NCBI RefSeq assembly: GCF_006094695.1
Contig: NZ_CP035103.1
Coordinates: 744,001-808,000 of the forward strand
Direction: 5' to 3'
DNA: 64,000 nucleotides
Source of the DNA: Kocuria rosea
GTDB lineage: Bacteria > Actinomycetota > Actinomycetes > Actinomycetales > Micrococcaceae
The position numbers and the translations under genes were made by a program. The first letter of the stretch is position 1, and each line of letters begins with the position of its first letter. A model generated the notes under the pieces. It was not told the DNA's origin. It was given only the letters and a program-made list of their open reading frames with translations, and ran no database searches. Shown piece by piece: positions 16,808 to 26,075 of this stretch.

Positions 16808-16841
16808 TTGCCCCATATAATACAACGCTTTACTATCTGGG
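16808..16841 (+). promoter_or_regulatory. hmgA promoter with candidate MarR operator
   Basis: TTGCCC, 17 bases, then TACTAT gives a good promoter for hmgA. CCCATATA (16812-16819) and TATCTGGG (16834-16841) form an imperfect 8-bp inverted repeat that spans the region between the two boxes, a natural site for the divergent MarR protein. TATTAT on the other strand may serve the regulator gene. Confidence 0.5.
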
Positions 16842-16882
16842 GGAGAGCTGGATCACAGACCGCCACACGCAAGGAGACGGCC

Positions 16883-18109
16883 ATGGCCTACTACCGGCAG
16901 CTGGGCCCGGTGCCCCGGCAGCGTCACACCCTGTTCAAGGACGACGAGGGCAGGATCCTCTACGAGGAGCTCATGGGCGAGGAGGGCTTCTCCTCCGACT
17001 CGTCGCTGCTCTACCACCGGCACATCCCCTCGGCGATCGTCGGGACCCGCGGCTGGGAGCTGCCCGACCAGACCCTGACCCCCAACGACCCGCTGCTGCC
17101 GCGGCACCTGAAGCTGCACGAGCTGTTCACCGAGGAGCAGGCCGCCGGGACCGACGCGGTGACCGGCCGCCGGCTGGTGATGGGCAACGCGGACGTGCGG
17201 CTCTCCTACGCCTGGGTGGGGAAGACGTCCCCGCTGTACAAGAACGCCGTGGGCGACGAGTGCGTCTACGTGGAGCGCGGCTCCGCCCTGGTGGAGACCC
17301 AGTTCGGCCCGCTCGAGGCCGTCGAGGGCGACTACGTCATGATCCCGCGCGCCACGATCCACCGCTGGGTGCTGCGGGAGGGCGAGACGGCCCGGCTCTA
17401 CTTCGTGGAGGCGAACTCCCACATCACCCCGCCGCACCGCTACCTCTCCAAGTACGGGCAGCTGCTCGAGCACGCCCCCTACTGCGAGCGCGACCTGCAC
17501 GGTCCCACCGGCGTGCTCCTGCGGGACGAGACCGACGTGGACGTCTACGTCAAGCACCGCGGCCGCGGCCCCTCCGGCCTGGACGGGACGGTCCACGTCC
17601 TGCCGCAGCACCCCTTCGACGTGGTGGGCTGGGACGGGTGCCTCTACCCGTACACCTTCAACATCAAGGACTACATGCCGATCACCGGCAAGGTGCACCA
17701 GCCGCCGCCCGTGCACCAGGTCTTCGAGGGGCGCAACTTCGTGATCTGCAACTTCGTGCCGCGGAAGGTCGACTACCACGAGCTGGCCGTCCCGGTGCCC
17801 TACTACCACTCGAACGTGGACTCGGACGAGGTCATGTTCTACGTGGACGGGGACTACGAGGCGCGCAAGGGCTCGGGCATCGGCAGGGGGTCGATCTCCC
17901 TGCACCCGGGCGGGCACCCGCACGGCCCGCAGCCCGGGGCGATCGAGAAGTCCCTGGGCGTGGAGTACTTCGACGAGACCGCCGTCATGGTCGACACCTT
18001 CGCCCCGCTGGAGCTGGGCGAGGCCGGCCTGGCCGGCGACGACGGCAAGTACGTCACGTCCTGGACCCCCGGCCGGGAGTGGACCGGCGGGCTCTGGTCG
18101 AACTCGTGA
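16883..18109 (+). CDS. hmgA: Homogentisate 1,2-dioxygenase
   Basis: Cupin-fold Fe(II) dioxygenase of 408 residues that opens homogentisate, the common intermediate of tyrosine and phenylalanine breakdown, to maleylacetoacetate. Iron-ligand text is clear: YYHSNVDSDEVMFYVDGD (His309, Glu316) and the later HPGGHPHGPQPG. IPRATIHRWVL marks the first cupin half. The start at 16883 has AAGGAGACGGCC before it; the frame runs further upstream through the promoter and is not used. The stop overlaps the GTG of the next gene (GTGA). Likely controlled by the divergent MarR regulator. Confidence 0.93.
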   Translation: MAYYRQLGPVPRQRHTLFKDDEGRILYEELMGEEGFSSDSSLLYHRHIPSAIVGTRGWELPDQTLTPNDPLLPRHLKLHELFTEEQAAGTDAVTGRRLVMGNADVRLSYAWVGKTSPLYKNAVGDECVYVERGSALVETQFGPLEAVEGDYVMIPRATIHRWVLREGETARLYFVEANSHITPPHRYLSKYGQLLEHAPYCERDLHGPTGVLLRDETDVDVYVKHRGRGPSGLDGTVHVLPQHPFDVVGWDGCLYPYTFNIKDYMPITGKVHQPPPVHQVFEGRNFVICNFVPRKVDYHELAVPVPYYHSNVDSDEVMFYVDGDYEARKGSGIGRGSISLHPGGHPHGPQPGAIEKSLGVEYFDETAVMVDTFAPLELGEAGLAGDDGKYVTSWTPGREWTGGLWSNS

Positions 18110-18978
18110 GCGCCGCCCCGACCACGGAGACCGCCGAGCGGCGCGTCCCGGCCCAGTTCGTTGCGTTCTTCGACGACGCCGCGACCTTCCCGCCGGGACT
18201 CGCCCCGCTGGAGAAGGCGGTCACGGACCACGTGGCGCGGTGGGCGGACCCGCTCGTCGCCGCCGTGGGTCCGGCCGTGCTGAAGCTCGACGACCTGCCG
18301 GAGGCCCGGCGCATCGCCGCCGGCCTGGACCGCGGCGGCCGGGCGGTCGAGGTCTCCGTCGTGACGCCAACCGGGCAGCTGCAGGCCGCACTGGACGCCG
18401 TCGAGCAGGCCGGGCCCGAGCTGCGGGTCGTCTCGGTCGAGCTCAGGACGGACCCGTCGGACACCGACGCCTGGCAGGCGCAGATCACCGAGGCGGCCCG
18501 GGTGCAGGACGTCCCGGTCTACGTCGAGCTGACCGCGGACCAGGTCCGCGGCGGGGCGCTGGAGCTGCTGGAGGGCACCGGGCTGCGCCTCAAGCACCGC
18601 ACCGGCGGGATCGAGGCGCACCTGTTCCCCAGCCCCGAGCAGCTGGCCGCGGTGCTCACCGAGGCCGTGGCCGCCCGGATCCCGTTCAAGCTCACCGCCG
18701 GGCTGCACGAGGCCGTGCGGTACACGAACCCCGCCACGGGGTTCACCCACCACGGCTTCCTCAACATCGCGATGGCCACCGAGGCCGCCCGCGCCCACGA
18801 GCCCGCCGAGCGGGTGGCCCGGCTGCTCACCGAGACCGACCCGGCACCGCTCGTCGAGCTCGCCTGGGCCTCCGACGGGTCCTGGCGCAGGTCCTTCACG
18901 TCCTTCGGGACGTGCAGCGTGGGCGAGCCCGCCGCGAGCCTCGAGCGCCTCGGCCTCTTCCCGCACGGCCTCACCTGA
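18106..18978 (+). CDS. Conserved protein of unknown function coupled to hmgA
   Basis: Protein of 290 residues, soluble, alternating alpha/beta pattern suggestive of a barrel. Recurrent motifs are FFDDAATFPPGLAPLEKAV near residue 22 and, near residue 200, FKLTAGLHEAVRY followed by HHGFLNIAMA; Lys, His and paired His residues there could be catalytic. I recall similar actinobacterial proteins only as hypothetical. Its GTG overlaps the hmgA stop and fumarylacetoacetase follows 85 bp later, so it sits where the maleylacetoacetate isomerase step belongs in other bacteria. No glutathione-type isomerase is in the cluster, so an isomerase or related role in the pathway is a reasonable but unproven guess. 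Confidence 0.75.
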   Translation: MSAAPTTETAERRVPAQFVAFFDDAATFPPGLAPLEKAVTDHVARWADPLVAAVGPAVLKLDDLPEARRIAAGLDRGGRAVEVSVVTPTGQLQAALDAVEQAGPELRVVSVELRTDPSDTDAWQAQITEAARVQDVPVYVELTADQVRGGALELLEGTGLRLKHRTGGIEAHLFPSPEQLAAVLTEAVAARIPFKLTAGLHEAVRYTNPATGFTHHGFLNIAMATEAARAHEPAERVARLLTETDPAPLVELAWASDGSWRRSFTSFGTCSVGEPAASLERLGLFPHGLT

Positions 18979-18981
18979 CAC

Positions 18982-19022
18982 GGCGCCCTCCCGCCCCGGG
19001 ACCACCGGGGCGGGAGGGCGCC
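18982..19022 (+). terminator. Intercistronic hairpin before fahA
   Basis: GGCGCCCTCCCGCCCCGG and CCGGGGCGGGAGGGCGCC pair in an 18-bp stem with a 5-base loop, three bases after the previous stop and 41 bases before the fahA start. It may end the hmgA transcript in part or stabilise a processed mRNA. Confidence 0.65.
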
Positions 19023-19063
19023 GCCGTCGCCACCGTCCCCCCACGTCCAAGGAGATCCACCCC

Positions 19064-20284
19064 GTGAGCACCGCCGCCGACCGTTTCGCCGCCGAGGGCT
19101 TCGGCCCCGAGAACCTGCCCTACGCCTCCTTCTCGCCCACCGGCGGGGACCCGCGCCTGGGGGTGCGCCTGGGGGACCGGGCGATCGACGTCGCCGCCCT
19201 GGCCGCCACGGTGGAGGGGCTCGACGACGCCGCGCGCACGGCGGTGTCGGCCCCGAACCTGGACGCGCTGCTCGCGGCCGGCCACGGGACCTGGACCGCG
19301 CTGCGGGCCTGGCTCGTCGAGGTCGTGACCGCCGACGGGCTCGCGGACACGGTGGAGCAGGCCTCCCACCCGGTGGACGGGATCACCCTGCACATGCCGT
19401 TCACGGTGGCCGACTACGTCGACTACTACGCCTCCGAGCACCACGCCTCCAACGTGGGGAGGATGTTCCGTCCGGACCAGGCCCCGCTGCTGCCCAACTG
19501 GAAGCACCTGCCCGTGGGCTACCACGGCCGGGCCGGCACCGTGATCCCCTCCGGCAAGGACTTCCCCCGACCCAAGGGCCTGCGCCCCGAGCAGGACGGG
19601 CCGCCCAGCTTCGGCCCCTCCCGCCGCCTGGACATCGAGGCGGAGCTCGGCTTCGTCCTCGGCGGGGCGGCCCCGGCCGGGGAGGTCTCCCTGGAGCAGG
19701 CGGCGGCAGAGCACCTCTTCGGGGTGGTGCTGTTCAACGACTGGTCCGCCCGCGACATCCAGGCCTACGAGTACGTTCCCCTGGGCCCCTACCTGGGCAA
19801 GTCCTTCGCGTCCTCGATCTCGCTGTGGGTCGTGCCCTGGCAGGCCCTGACCGCGGCCCGCGTGGCGCCCCCGGCGCGCGAGCACGAGCTCGCCCCCTAC
19901 CTCGACGACGAGGGCAAGGAGCCATGGGGACTGGACATCACCCTGGGCGTGAGCGTGGACGGCCGGACCGTCTCGCACCCCCCGGCGTCCACCCTGTACT
20001 GGACCGCACCCCAGATGGTTGCGCACATGAGCGTCAACGGCGCGTCCCTGCGCCCGGGGGACTTCTTCGGCTCCGGCACCGTCTCCGGCCCGGAGAAGGA
20101 CCAGCGCGGGTCCTTCCTGGAGCTCTCCTGGGGCGGCAAGGAGCCGTTCGCCCTGCCCGGGGGCACCGAGATGACGTTCCTGGCCGACGGCCAGAGCGTG
20201 ACCCTCACCGGCACCGCGCCCGGCCCCGGCGGCTCCGTCATCGACCTCGGCGAGTGCACCGCCACGATCCTGCCCGCCACCTGA
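19064..20284 (+). CDS. fahA: Fumarylacetoacetase
   Basis: Protein of 406 residues that hydrolyses fumarylacetoacetate to fumarate and acetoacetate, the last step of homogentisate breakdown. Seen: the small N-terminal domain, then the metal-binding catalytic domain with DYVDYYASEHHASNVGRMF, LPVGYHGRAGT, LDIEAELGFVLG and VLFNDWSARDIQAYEYVPLG, all conserved in the family. The GTG start has AAGGAGATCCACCCC in front. It is third in the hmgA cluster. Its product acetoacetate can be consumed by scoAB and the thiolase 5 kb upstream. Confidence 0.94.
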   Translation: MSTAADRFAAEGFGPENLPYASFSPTGGDPRLGVRLGDRAIDVAALAATVEGLDDAARTAVSAPNLDALLAAGHGTWTALRAWLVEVVTADGLADTVEQASHPVDGITLHMPFTVADYVDYYASEHHASNVGRMFRPDQAPLLPNWKHLPVGYHGRAGTVIPSGKDFPRPKGLRPEQDGPPSFGPSRRLDIEAELGFVLGGAAPAGEVSLEQAAAEHLFGVVLFNDWSARDIQAYEYVPLGPYLGKSFASSISLWVVPWQALTAARVAPPAREHELAPYLDDEGKEPWGLDITLGVSVDGRTVSHPPASTLYWTAPQMVAHMSVNGASLRPGDFFGSGTVSGPEKDQRGSFLELSWGGKEPFALPGGTEMTFLADGQSVTLTGTAPGPGGSVIDLGECTATILPAT

Positions 20285-20400
20285 ATACTGGTCCCGTCCC
20301 CCGCCGGTGACCACGATCACCCCCGCCGACCCCGCCGCGCCGCGGCCGGCGGGGGAGGGCGTGGCCGCCCGCGCGCCCGCCGACAGCAGGAGTCCCCGCC

Positions 20401-21768
20401 ATGAGCACCGGCACCCGTGAACCCGCGATCGCCCGGGCGATGCGGCCCGTCAACTCGGTCGTCGAGAAGTACATCCCGTCCGCGCTCAACTTCGCCATCC
20501 TGCTGAGCGTCGCCGTCGGGCTCATGGCCCTGCTGCTCACCGACGCCGGACCCGCCGACGTGCTGCGCGGCTGGGGCGAGGGGCTCGCCGGGCTGCTCGC
20601 GTTCATGACGCAGATGGCGCTGATCCTGCTGCTGGGCCACGCCCTCGCCAACACCCGTCCCGTGCGCCGGCTGCTCGGCGCCCTGGCGCAGGTGCCCCGG
20701 ACGCCCCTCCAGGCGTACGTGTTCGTGTTCCTGGTGGCGGCGGTCGCCTCCCTCATCACGTGGGGGCTCGGCCTCGTCGTCGGCGCCCTGCTCGCCCGCG
20801 ACGTCGCCGCCGCGGGGGACCGACGCGGCCTGGAGCTGAGCTTCCCGATGCTCGTGGCCTCCGGGTTCTCCGGGTTCGTGGTCTGGCACATGGGCTACTC
20901 CGGGTCCGGGCCGCTCACCGCGGCCACCCCCGGCTCCTTCATCGAGGAACAGCTCGGACGCACCGTGCCCATCACCGAGACCACGTTCTCCGCCTGGAAC
21001 CTCACCGCCGTCGTCGCCACCGTGGTCCTCGTCGCGCTGGCCCTGTGGCTCATCGCGCCCCGGGCCGTGGACCCCGCCCACCGGATGACCGCCGCCGCCC
21101 TCGCCGCCTCGGAGCAGACGGTCACCGAGGAGGAGGTCGTCACCCCCGCCGACCGGCTCGATGCCAGCCGGGTCCCCACCCTGGTCGTGGGGCTGGCGCT
21201 CGCCGGCTACCTGGTGCTGCACTTCGCCGAGGGCGGGACGGTGACGCTCGACGTCGTGAACTGGATGTTCCTGGGCCTGATCTTCCTGCTCGCGCACAAC
21301 GCCTTCGAGGTCATGGCGCTGGTCAAGAACGCCGCCGCGAACGTGGGCGACATCCTCCTGCAGTTCCCGCTCTACGCCGGGATCATGGGGATGATGGCGG
21401 CGACCGGCCTGATCCAGGTGCTCTCCGACTCGGTCGTGGCCGTCGCCACGCCCCAGACGCTGGGGCTGCTCGCGTTCCTCTCGGCGGGGCTCGTGAACTT
21501 CTTCGTCCCCTCCGGCGGCGGGCAGGTGGCCGTGCAGGCCCCGATCCTGCTGGACGCCGGCGCCCGCCTCGACGTGGACCCGGCCGTGGTGATCATGGCG
21601 ATCTCCTACGGCGACCAGTGGACCAACATGATCCAGCCGTTCTGGGCGCTGCCGCTGCTGGCCATCGCCGGGCTCAAGATCCGCGACATCCTGGGCTACA
21701 CCACCGTGGTGCTCGTGGTCTCGGGCCTGGTGTTCGGGGCGACCCTGCTGCTCGTCGGCGCGGGCTGA
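20401..21768 (+). CDS. Short-chain fatty acid / acetoacetate transporter, AtoE family
   Basis: Integral membrane protein of 455 residues with about 12 hydrophobic segments, matching the AtoE family throughout. Typical stretches are VEKYIPSALNFAILLSVAV at the start, WHMGYSGSGPLTAATPGSF in the middle, and FFVPSGGGQVAVQAPILL followed by SYGDQWTNMIQPFWALP near the end. The family is linked to uptake of acetoacetate and short-chain acids. It lies 116 bp after fahA on the same strand; the gap holds G+C-rich inverted sequence (CCCCCGCCG ... CGGCGGGGG) and then AGCAGGAG before the ATG. It fits the acetoacetate theme of the region. Confidence 0.87.
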   Translation: MSTGTREPAIARAMRPVNSVVEKYIPSALNFAILLSVAVGLMALLLTDAGPADVLRGWGEGLAGLLAFMTQMALILLLGHALANTRPVRRLLGALAQVPRTPLQAYVFVFLVAAVASLITWGLGLVVGALLARDVAAAGDRRGLELSFPMLVASGFSGFVVWHMGYSGSGPLTAATPGSFIEEQLGRTVPITETTFSAWNLTAVVATVVLVALALWLIAPRAVDPAHRMTAAALAASEQTVTEEEVVTPADRLDASRVPTLVVGLALAGYLVLHFAEGGTVTLDVVNWMFLGLIFLLAHNAFEVMALVKNAAANVGDILLQFPLYAGIMGMMAATGLIQVLSDSVVAVATPQTLGLLAFLSAGLVNFFVPSGGGQVAVQAPILLDAGARLDVDPAVVIMAISYGDQWTNMIQPFWALPLLAIAGLKIRDILGYTTVVLVVSGLVFGATLLLVGAG

Positions 21769-21837
21769 GCGGGCCTCGGCCCGCGCCGCCGGCTCCGTGC
21801 CGCTGGATCCGTGCCGCGGCGGCCGGGGAGCGTGTGC

Positions 21838-22131
21838 TCAGGCGGTGCGCTCCGGGGCGCCGCGGCCGGTGCCGTGGCGCAGGAAGTCGGCGCTCGAGGG
21901 CACGCGCGGGTGGTACCGGCGGTCGAGGAGGGTGTTGGCCGCCCAGCTCAGCAGGTCCCGCTCGCGGACCGGCAGGTCCAGGCACTGGTGCAGGTACGCG
22001 CTGACCTCGAGCTCGTCGGCCGTCCCGCCCAGGTACAGGTAGCGGACCCAGAGCCGGCGGTGCCCGATCGACGCCCGCTCGAGCGCCTGGTGCAGTCCGA
22101 CTACTTGTTCCCGGCCCAGGGAGTCCTCCAT
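21838..22131 (-). CDS. Small conserved protein of unknown function, paralogue of 1896-2168
   Basis: Protein of 97 residues starting MEDSLGREQ, with GGAAGGA just upstream of the ATG at 22131. The core RRLWVRYLYLGGTADELEVS and following AYLHQCLDLPVRERDLLSWAAN matches the protein at 1896-2168 over about 55 residues. Predicted mostly helical and cytoplasmic, with no recognised domain. It is convergent with the AtoE gene and separated from the kinase gene by about 200 bp. Function unknown. Confidence 0.72.
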   Translation of the reverse strand: MEDSLGREQVVGLHQALERASIGHRRLWVRYLYLGGTADELEVSAYLHQCLDLPVRERDLLSWAANTLLDRRYHPRVPSSADFLRHGTGRGAPERTA

Positions 22132-22342
22132 CGTGGTTCCTTCCGTGCGGTGCGGGGTGCGGGGGTAGGGGGTGCGGCAGCAGGGTGCTCGAACTCCGGA
22201 GGGAGCGCGCCCCGCATCCACAGGCTCCACGGTAGGAAGGCGGCAGGGCCGGGGCCACGGTATTAGCGGAGGTACACCATTGTGTCCGAGTGTGAGGGAA
22301 CACCCGGCCGGCACCCAGGCGACGCCGAGCCGCCCGGCCGGG

Positions 22343-23869
22343 TCAGGAGCCGACGACCGCCCCGTAGAGCTCCTCGAAGCGGGCGCGCGCGGTGCGGTAG
22401 TGCTCCGCGCGTCCGGGCACCGGCCGGTGCTCCGGCCCGTAGGGCGGGGAGGCCCGCTCCACGTCCGGGGCGAGGCTCTCGAGGGCGAGCAGGGCGGTGC
22501 CGCGCAGGGTCGCCCGCTTGAACTCGGCCCGCGCCACCGGCTTGCCGAGGGCGTCGGCGAGCAGCTGCAGCAGCTCCGGCACGTCCTGCGACGCGCTGCC
22601 GGAGGCCACCACGCGGTCCACGCCGCCGGCGGCGTCCTCGAGCTGCTCGGCCACCCGGGCGTACGAGACCGCGACGCCCTCGAGCACCCCGCGGGCCAGG
22701 TCGGCCCCGGTGCTGGAGGCCGAGACGCCGACGAACACCGCCCGGGCGCCGCCGGCCCAGCCCGTCGAGCGCTCGCCCGTGAAGAACGGCAGGACCACGG
22801 GGGTGGATCCGGACACGTCCGCGGCGGCGACGTCCGCGAGCGTGGTGCCCTCCGGCAGGGCCACCGTGCGCTCGAGCCAGGCGAGCGCCCGGCCGACGTC
22901 GTTGAGGGCCCCGCCCAGCAGGCACCGCCGCGCGTCGACGCGGTAGCACCACAGCCCGGCCGGCACCCGCTCGGGGATCCGGTGCAGCAGCACGCGCGCG
23001 GCCCCCGAGGTGGCGGTGGAGACGACCATCGTCGAGGCGTCGGTGCCGCCCGTGCCGAGGTTCGCGCTCAGCCCGTCGGCCACCGGCGCGAACCACGCCG
23101 CGCCCTCGAGGACCGGCCAGCGCTCGGCCACGGACGCGGCGACGTCCGGGATCGGCTCGTGCGGGTCGGCGAGCGGGTTGAACTGCTCCGCGTCCAGCCC
23201 GCAGGCCAGGAGCAGGGGCTCGTCCCACCGGCCCGTGCGGCGGTCCAGCATCCCGGTCCACGCGGCCGTGGCGGTCCCGGCGCGCGCGGTGCCCAGCAGG
23301 CGCAGGTGCACGTACTCGCCCAGGGACATCCACCGCCGGGCCCGCCCCCACGCCTCCGGGTCCGTCTCCCGGAGCCACCGCAGCCGCGGGGCCAGGTACG
23401 AGGTGTGCAGGCGGGCGCCCGTGCGCTGCAGGGCGGCGGGCTCGTCGAGCTCGCCGCGCAGCCCGGCCAGCTGCTCGGCGCACCGGGAGTCGGCGTAGGT
23501 GAAGCACGTGGTGACCGCGGCGCCGTCGGTCCCGACGCCCACCAGCGAGGACGCGAAGGTGTCCAGGGCGACGCCCGTCACCCGGCCGGCCAGTGCGGGG
23601 TCGGCCAGGACGAGGTCGAGGACCGCCGCGAGCTCCTCCGTCACCTGGTCGGGGTCGATCACGGAGGTCCCGTCCGCCGCGGTGGTGAACTCGTGCTCGA
23701 TCTTGTGCCGGTAGCCCCGCACGGGGGTCCCCGTGGCGTCGTGCAGACCGCCCCGGCTGCCCGTGGAGCCGACGTCCAGGGCCATCACCAGCGGATCGAG
23801 GGCCTCGCGCAGGTCCACGCTGAACGCGGCGCCGTCGTCCGGCCGTGGGGGCGTCGGGTGGTGGCTCAT
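22343..23869 (-). CDS. FGGY-family carbohydrate kinase (gluconokinase/xylulokinase-like)
   Basis: Protein of 508 residues with the two-domain FGGY plan: the N-terminal phosphate loop VMALDVGSTGSRGGLHDATG, the sugar-domain Asp in VALDTFASSLVGV, a GTGGTDASTMVVSTATSGAA hinge, and a C-terminal ATP site with VVASGSASQDVPELLQLLAD and LRGTALLALESL. It phosphorylates a sugar or sugar acid with ATP. Sequence resembles gluconate kinases, but no sugar transporter or dehydrogenase is adjacent to settle the substrate. The start at 23869 (MSHHPTPPRP) has AGGAGGAGCCGACC upstream. It is divergent from ilvD over 217 bp. Confidence 0.83.
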   Translation of the reverse strand: MSHHPTPPRPDDGAAFSVDLREALDPLVMALDVGSTGSRGGLHDATGTPVRGYRHKIEHEFTTAADGTSVIDPDQVTEELAAVLDLVLADPALAGRVTGVALDTFASSLVGVGTDGAAVTTCFTYADSRCAEQLAGLRGELDEPAALQRTGARLHTSYLAPRLRWLRETDPEAWGRARRWMSLGEYVHLRLLGTARAGTATAAWTGMLDRRTGRWDEPLLLACGLDAEQFNPLADPHEPIPDVAASVAERWPVLEGAAWFAPVADGLSANLGTGGTDASTMVVSTATSGAARVLLHRIPERVPAGLWCYRVDARRCLLGGALNDVGRALAWLERTVALPEGTTLADVAAADVSGSTPVVLPFFTGERSTGWAGGARAVFVGVSASSTGADLARGVLEGVAVSYARVAEQLEDAAGGVDRVVASGSASQDVPELLQLLADALGKPVARAEFKRATLRGTALLALESLAPDVERASPPYGPEHRPVPGRAEHYRTARARFEELYGAVVGS

Positions 23870-23931
23870 GGTCGGCTCCTCCTGGGGGCTGCGCGGCTGG
23901 CCCCAGTGTAGGAGGCGGCGCGGAGCGACGG

Positions 23932-23942
23932 TCACATCGTGA
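23932..23942. promoter_or_regulatory. Short inverted repeat in the kinase-ilvD intergenic region
   Basis: TCAC-ATC-GTGA, a small dyad between the divergent kinase and ilvD genes. It could be a regulator site for ilvD. The evidence is only its symmetry and position; TATTCT at 23982-23987 is a possible -10 box for ilvD. Confidence 0.25.
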
Positions 23943-24086
23943 GACGCGAGTCCGCCCACCAGGACGTTGCGGTCGAAAAGCGTATTCTGGACGGCGGACC
24001 GCCGGCGGCCGGCCCGGGTGCCCCACGGCCCGTGCGCCGTCCGCCCCGCCACCGGACATCCCCGACCGAGGAGACCCAGCTCCGCC

Positions 24087-25919
24087 ATGCCCCACCTCCG
24101 CTCCCGCACCTCGACCCACGGCCGCAACATGGCCGGCGCCCGCGCCCTGTGGCGTGCCACCGGCATGGGCGACGACGACTTCGGGAAGCCGATCGTCGCG
24201 ATCGCGAACTCCTACACGCAGTTCGTGCCGGGCCACGTGCACCTCAAGGACATGGGCGACCTCGTGGCCTCCGCGATCCGGGAGGCGGGGGGCGTGGCCA
24301 AGGAGTTCAACACCATCGCGGTCGACGACGGCATCGCGATGGGCCACGACGGGATGCTCTACTCCCTGCCCTCCCGCGACATCATCGCGGACTCCGTGGA
24401 GTACATGGTCAACGCCCACCGGGCCGACGCCCTGGTCTGCATCTCCAACTGCGACAAGATCACGCCGGGCATGCTGCTGGCCGCGCTGCGGCTGAACATC
24501 CCGGTGGTCTTCGTCTCCGGCGGGCCCATGGAGTCCGGCGAGGCCGTCGAGGGCGTCGTGGAGCACCGCCTGGACCTCGTGGACGCGATGTCCATGGCCG
24601 TCGACGAGTCCGTCACCGACGAGCAGCTGGGCCAGATCGAGCGCAACGCCTGCCCCACCTGCGGGTCCTGCTCGGGCATGTTCACCGCCAACTCCATGAA
24701 CTGCCTCACCGAGGCCCTCGGCCTGTCCCTGCCCGGCAACGGCACCACGCTGGCCACCCAGGTGGCCCGCAAGGAGCTCTTCCTCGAGGCCGGCCGCCGG
24801 GTGGTGGACCTGTGCTGCCGGTACTACGAGCAGGACGACGAGTCCGTGCTCCCGCGCAACATCGCCACCAAGGCCGCGTTCGAGAACGCCATGGCCCTGG
24901 ACATCGCCATGGGCGGGTCCACCAACACGATCCTGCACATCCTCGCCGCGGCCCAGGAGGGCGAGGTCGACTTCACCCTCCCGGACATCGACGCCCTGTC
25001 CCGCCGGGTGCCCTGCCTGTGCAAGGTCGCGCCGAACTCCACCCGGTTCCACATCGAGCACGTGCACCGCGCCGGCGGGATCCCCGCGCTCCTCGGCGAG
25101 CTGCGCCGCGCGGGCCTGCTCAACGAGGACGTGCACTCGGTGCACGCCCCGGACCTGGCCACCTGGCTGGACGAGTGGGACGTCCGCAGCGGCCGGTCCT
25201 CGGAGCGCGCCCGGGCGCTCTTCCACGCCGCGCCCGGCGGCGTGCGCACCACGCAGGCGTTCTCCACGGCCAACACGTTCGAGTCCCTCGACCTCGACGG
25301 CGAGGACGGCTGCATCCGCTCGGTGGAGCACGCCTACACGCGGGACGGCGGCCTGGCGATCCTCTACGGCAACATCGCCGAGGACGGGGCGGTCATCAAG
25401 ACCGCCGGCATCGACGAGGAGCTGTTCCACTTCGTGGGGAGGGCCTTCGTGGTCGAGTCCCAGGACGAGGCCGTCTTCGAGATCCTGTCCAAGAACGTGG
25501 AGCCCGGCGACATCGTGGTCATCACCCACGAGGGCCCCAAGGGCGGTCCGGGCATGCAGGAGATGCTCTACCCGACCTCCTACCTCAAGGGCCTCGGCCT
25601 CGGCCGGGAGTGCGCGCTCATCACCGACGGCCGCTTCTCCGGCGGCACCTCCGGCCTCTCGATCGGGCACATCTCCCCGGAGGCCGCCGCCGGCGGCGCC
25701 GTGGGCCTCATCGAGACCGGCGACGAGATCGAGATCGACGTCGCCCGGCGCGTGCTGCGCGTGAACGTGGACGACGCGACGCTGGCCGCCCGGCGGCAGG
25801 CCAGGGGGCCGGCCCCGTGGTACCCCACGAAGCCGCGCGAGCGCCAGGTCTCCAAGGCCCTGCGCGCCTACGCCTCGATGGTCACCTCCGCGGACAAGGG
25901 CGCCGTGCGCGTGATCTGA
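24087..25919 (+). CDS. ilvD: Dihydroxy-acid dehydratase
   Basis: Iron-sulfur dehydratase of 610 residues that converts dihydroxyisovalerate and dihydroxymethylvalerate to 2-oxo acids in valine, isoleucine and leucine synthesis. Signatures: [20 protein letters not shown], the cysteine motif [34 protein letters not shown] and [20 protein letters not shown]. Cysteines for the cluster are all present. The start at 24087 ([17 protein letters not shown]) matches the family N-terminus; GAGGAG lies upstream at a longish 13-base spacing. It stands alone, away from other ilv genes, as is common in actinobacteria. Confidence 0.95.
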   Translation: MPHLRSRTSTHGRNMAGARALWRATGMGDDDFGKPIVAIANSYTQFVPGHVHLKDMGDLVASAIREAGGVAKEFNTIAVDDGIAMGHDGMLYSLPSRDIIADSVEYMVNAHRADALVCISNCDKITPGMLLAALRLNIPVVFVSGGPMESGEAVEGVVEHRLDLVDAMSMAVDESVTDEQLGQIERNACPTCGSCSGMFTANSMNCLTEALGLSLPGNGTTLATQVARKELFLEAGRRVVDLCCRYYEQDDESVLPRNIATKAAFENAMALDIAMGGSTNTILHILAAAQEGEVDFTLPDIDALSRRVPCLCKVAPNSTRFHIEHVHRAGGIPALLGELRRAGLLNEDVHSVHAPDLATWLDEWDVRSGRSSERARALFHAAPGGVRTTQAFSTANTFESLDLDGEDGCIRSVEHAYTRDGGLAILYGNIAEDGAVIKTAGIDEELFHFVGRAFVVESQDEAVFEILSKNVEPGDIVVITHEGPKGGPGMQEMLYPTSYLKGLGLGRECALITDGRFSGGTSGLSIGHISPEAAAGGAVGLIETGDEIEIDVARRVLRVNVDDATLAARRQARGPAPWYPTKPRERQVSKALRAYASMVTSADKGAVRVI

Positions 25920-26075
25920 CCCCTCCGGCCGTGATTCCGGCGCCCGCAGGGCACCGAGACGCGGGTCACTTCCACTAGAGTTCCGTCGGGGCGCGCAACC
26001 GCTGCGCCCGGTCTTTCACGCGGGCCCCGCAGACCCCACGCCGGGGACCCGCGTCCGTCACAGTTCGGAGCTGCA

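Noticed and set aside
22263..25670. Very long open frame antisense to ilvD and the kinase gene
   Set aside because: High-G+C codon use leaves antisense frames open; the translation is His/Gly/Arg/Val-rich with no domain, while ilvD on the other strand is complete.
25976..26075. Glycine riboswitch before the alanine/glycine symporter
   Set aside because: The conserved glycine aptamer core sequences are not present.
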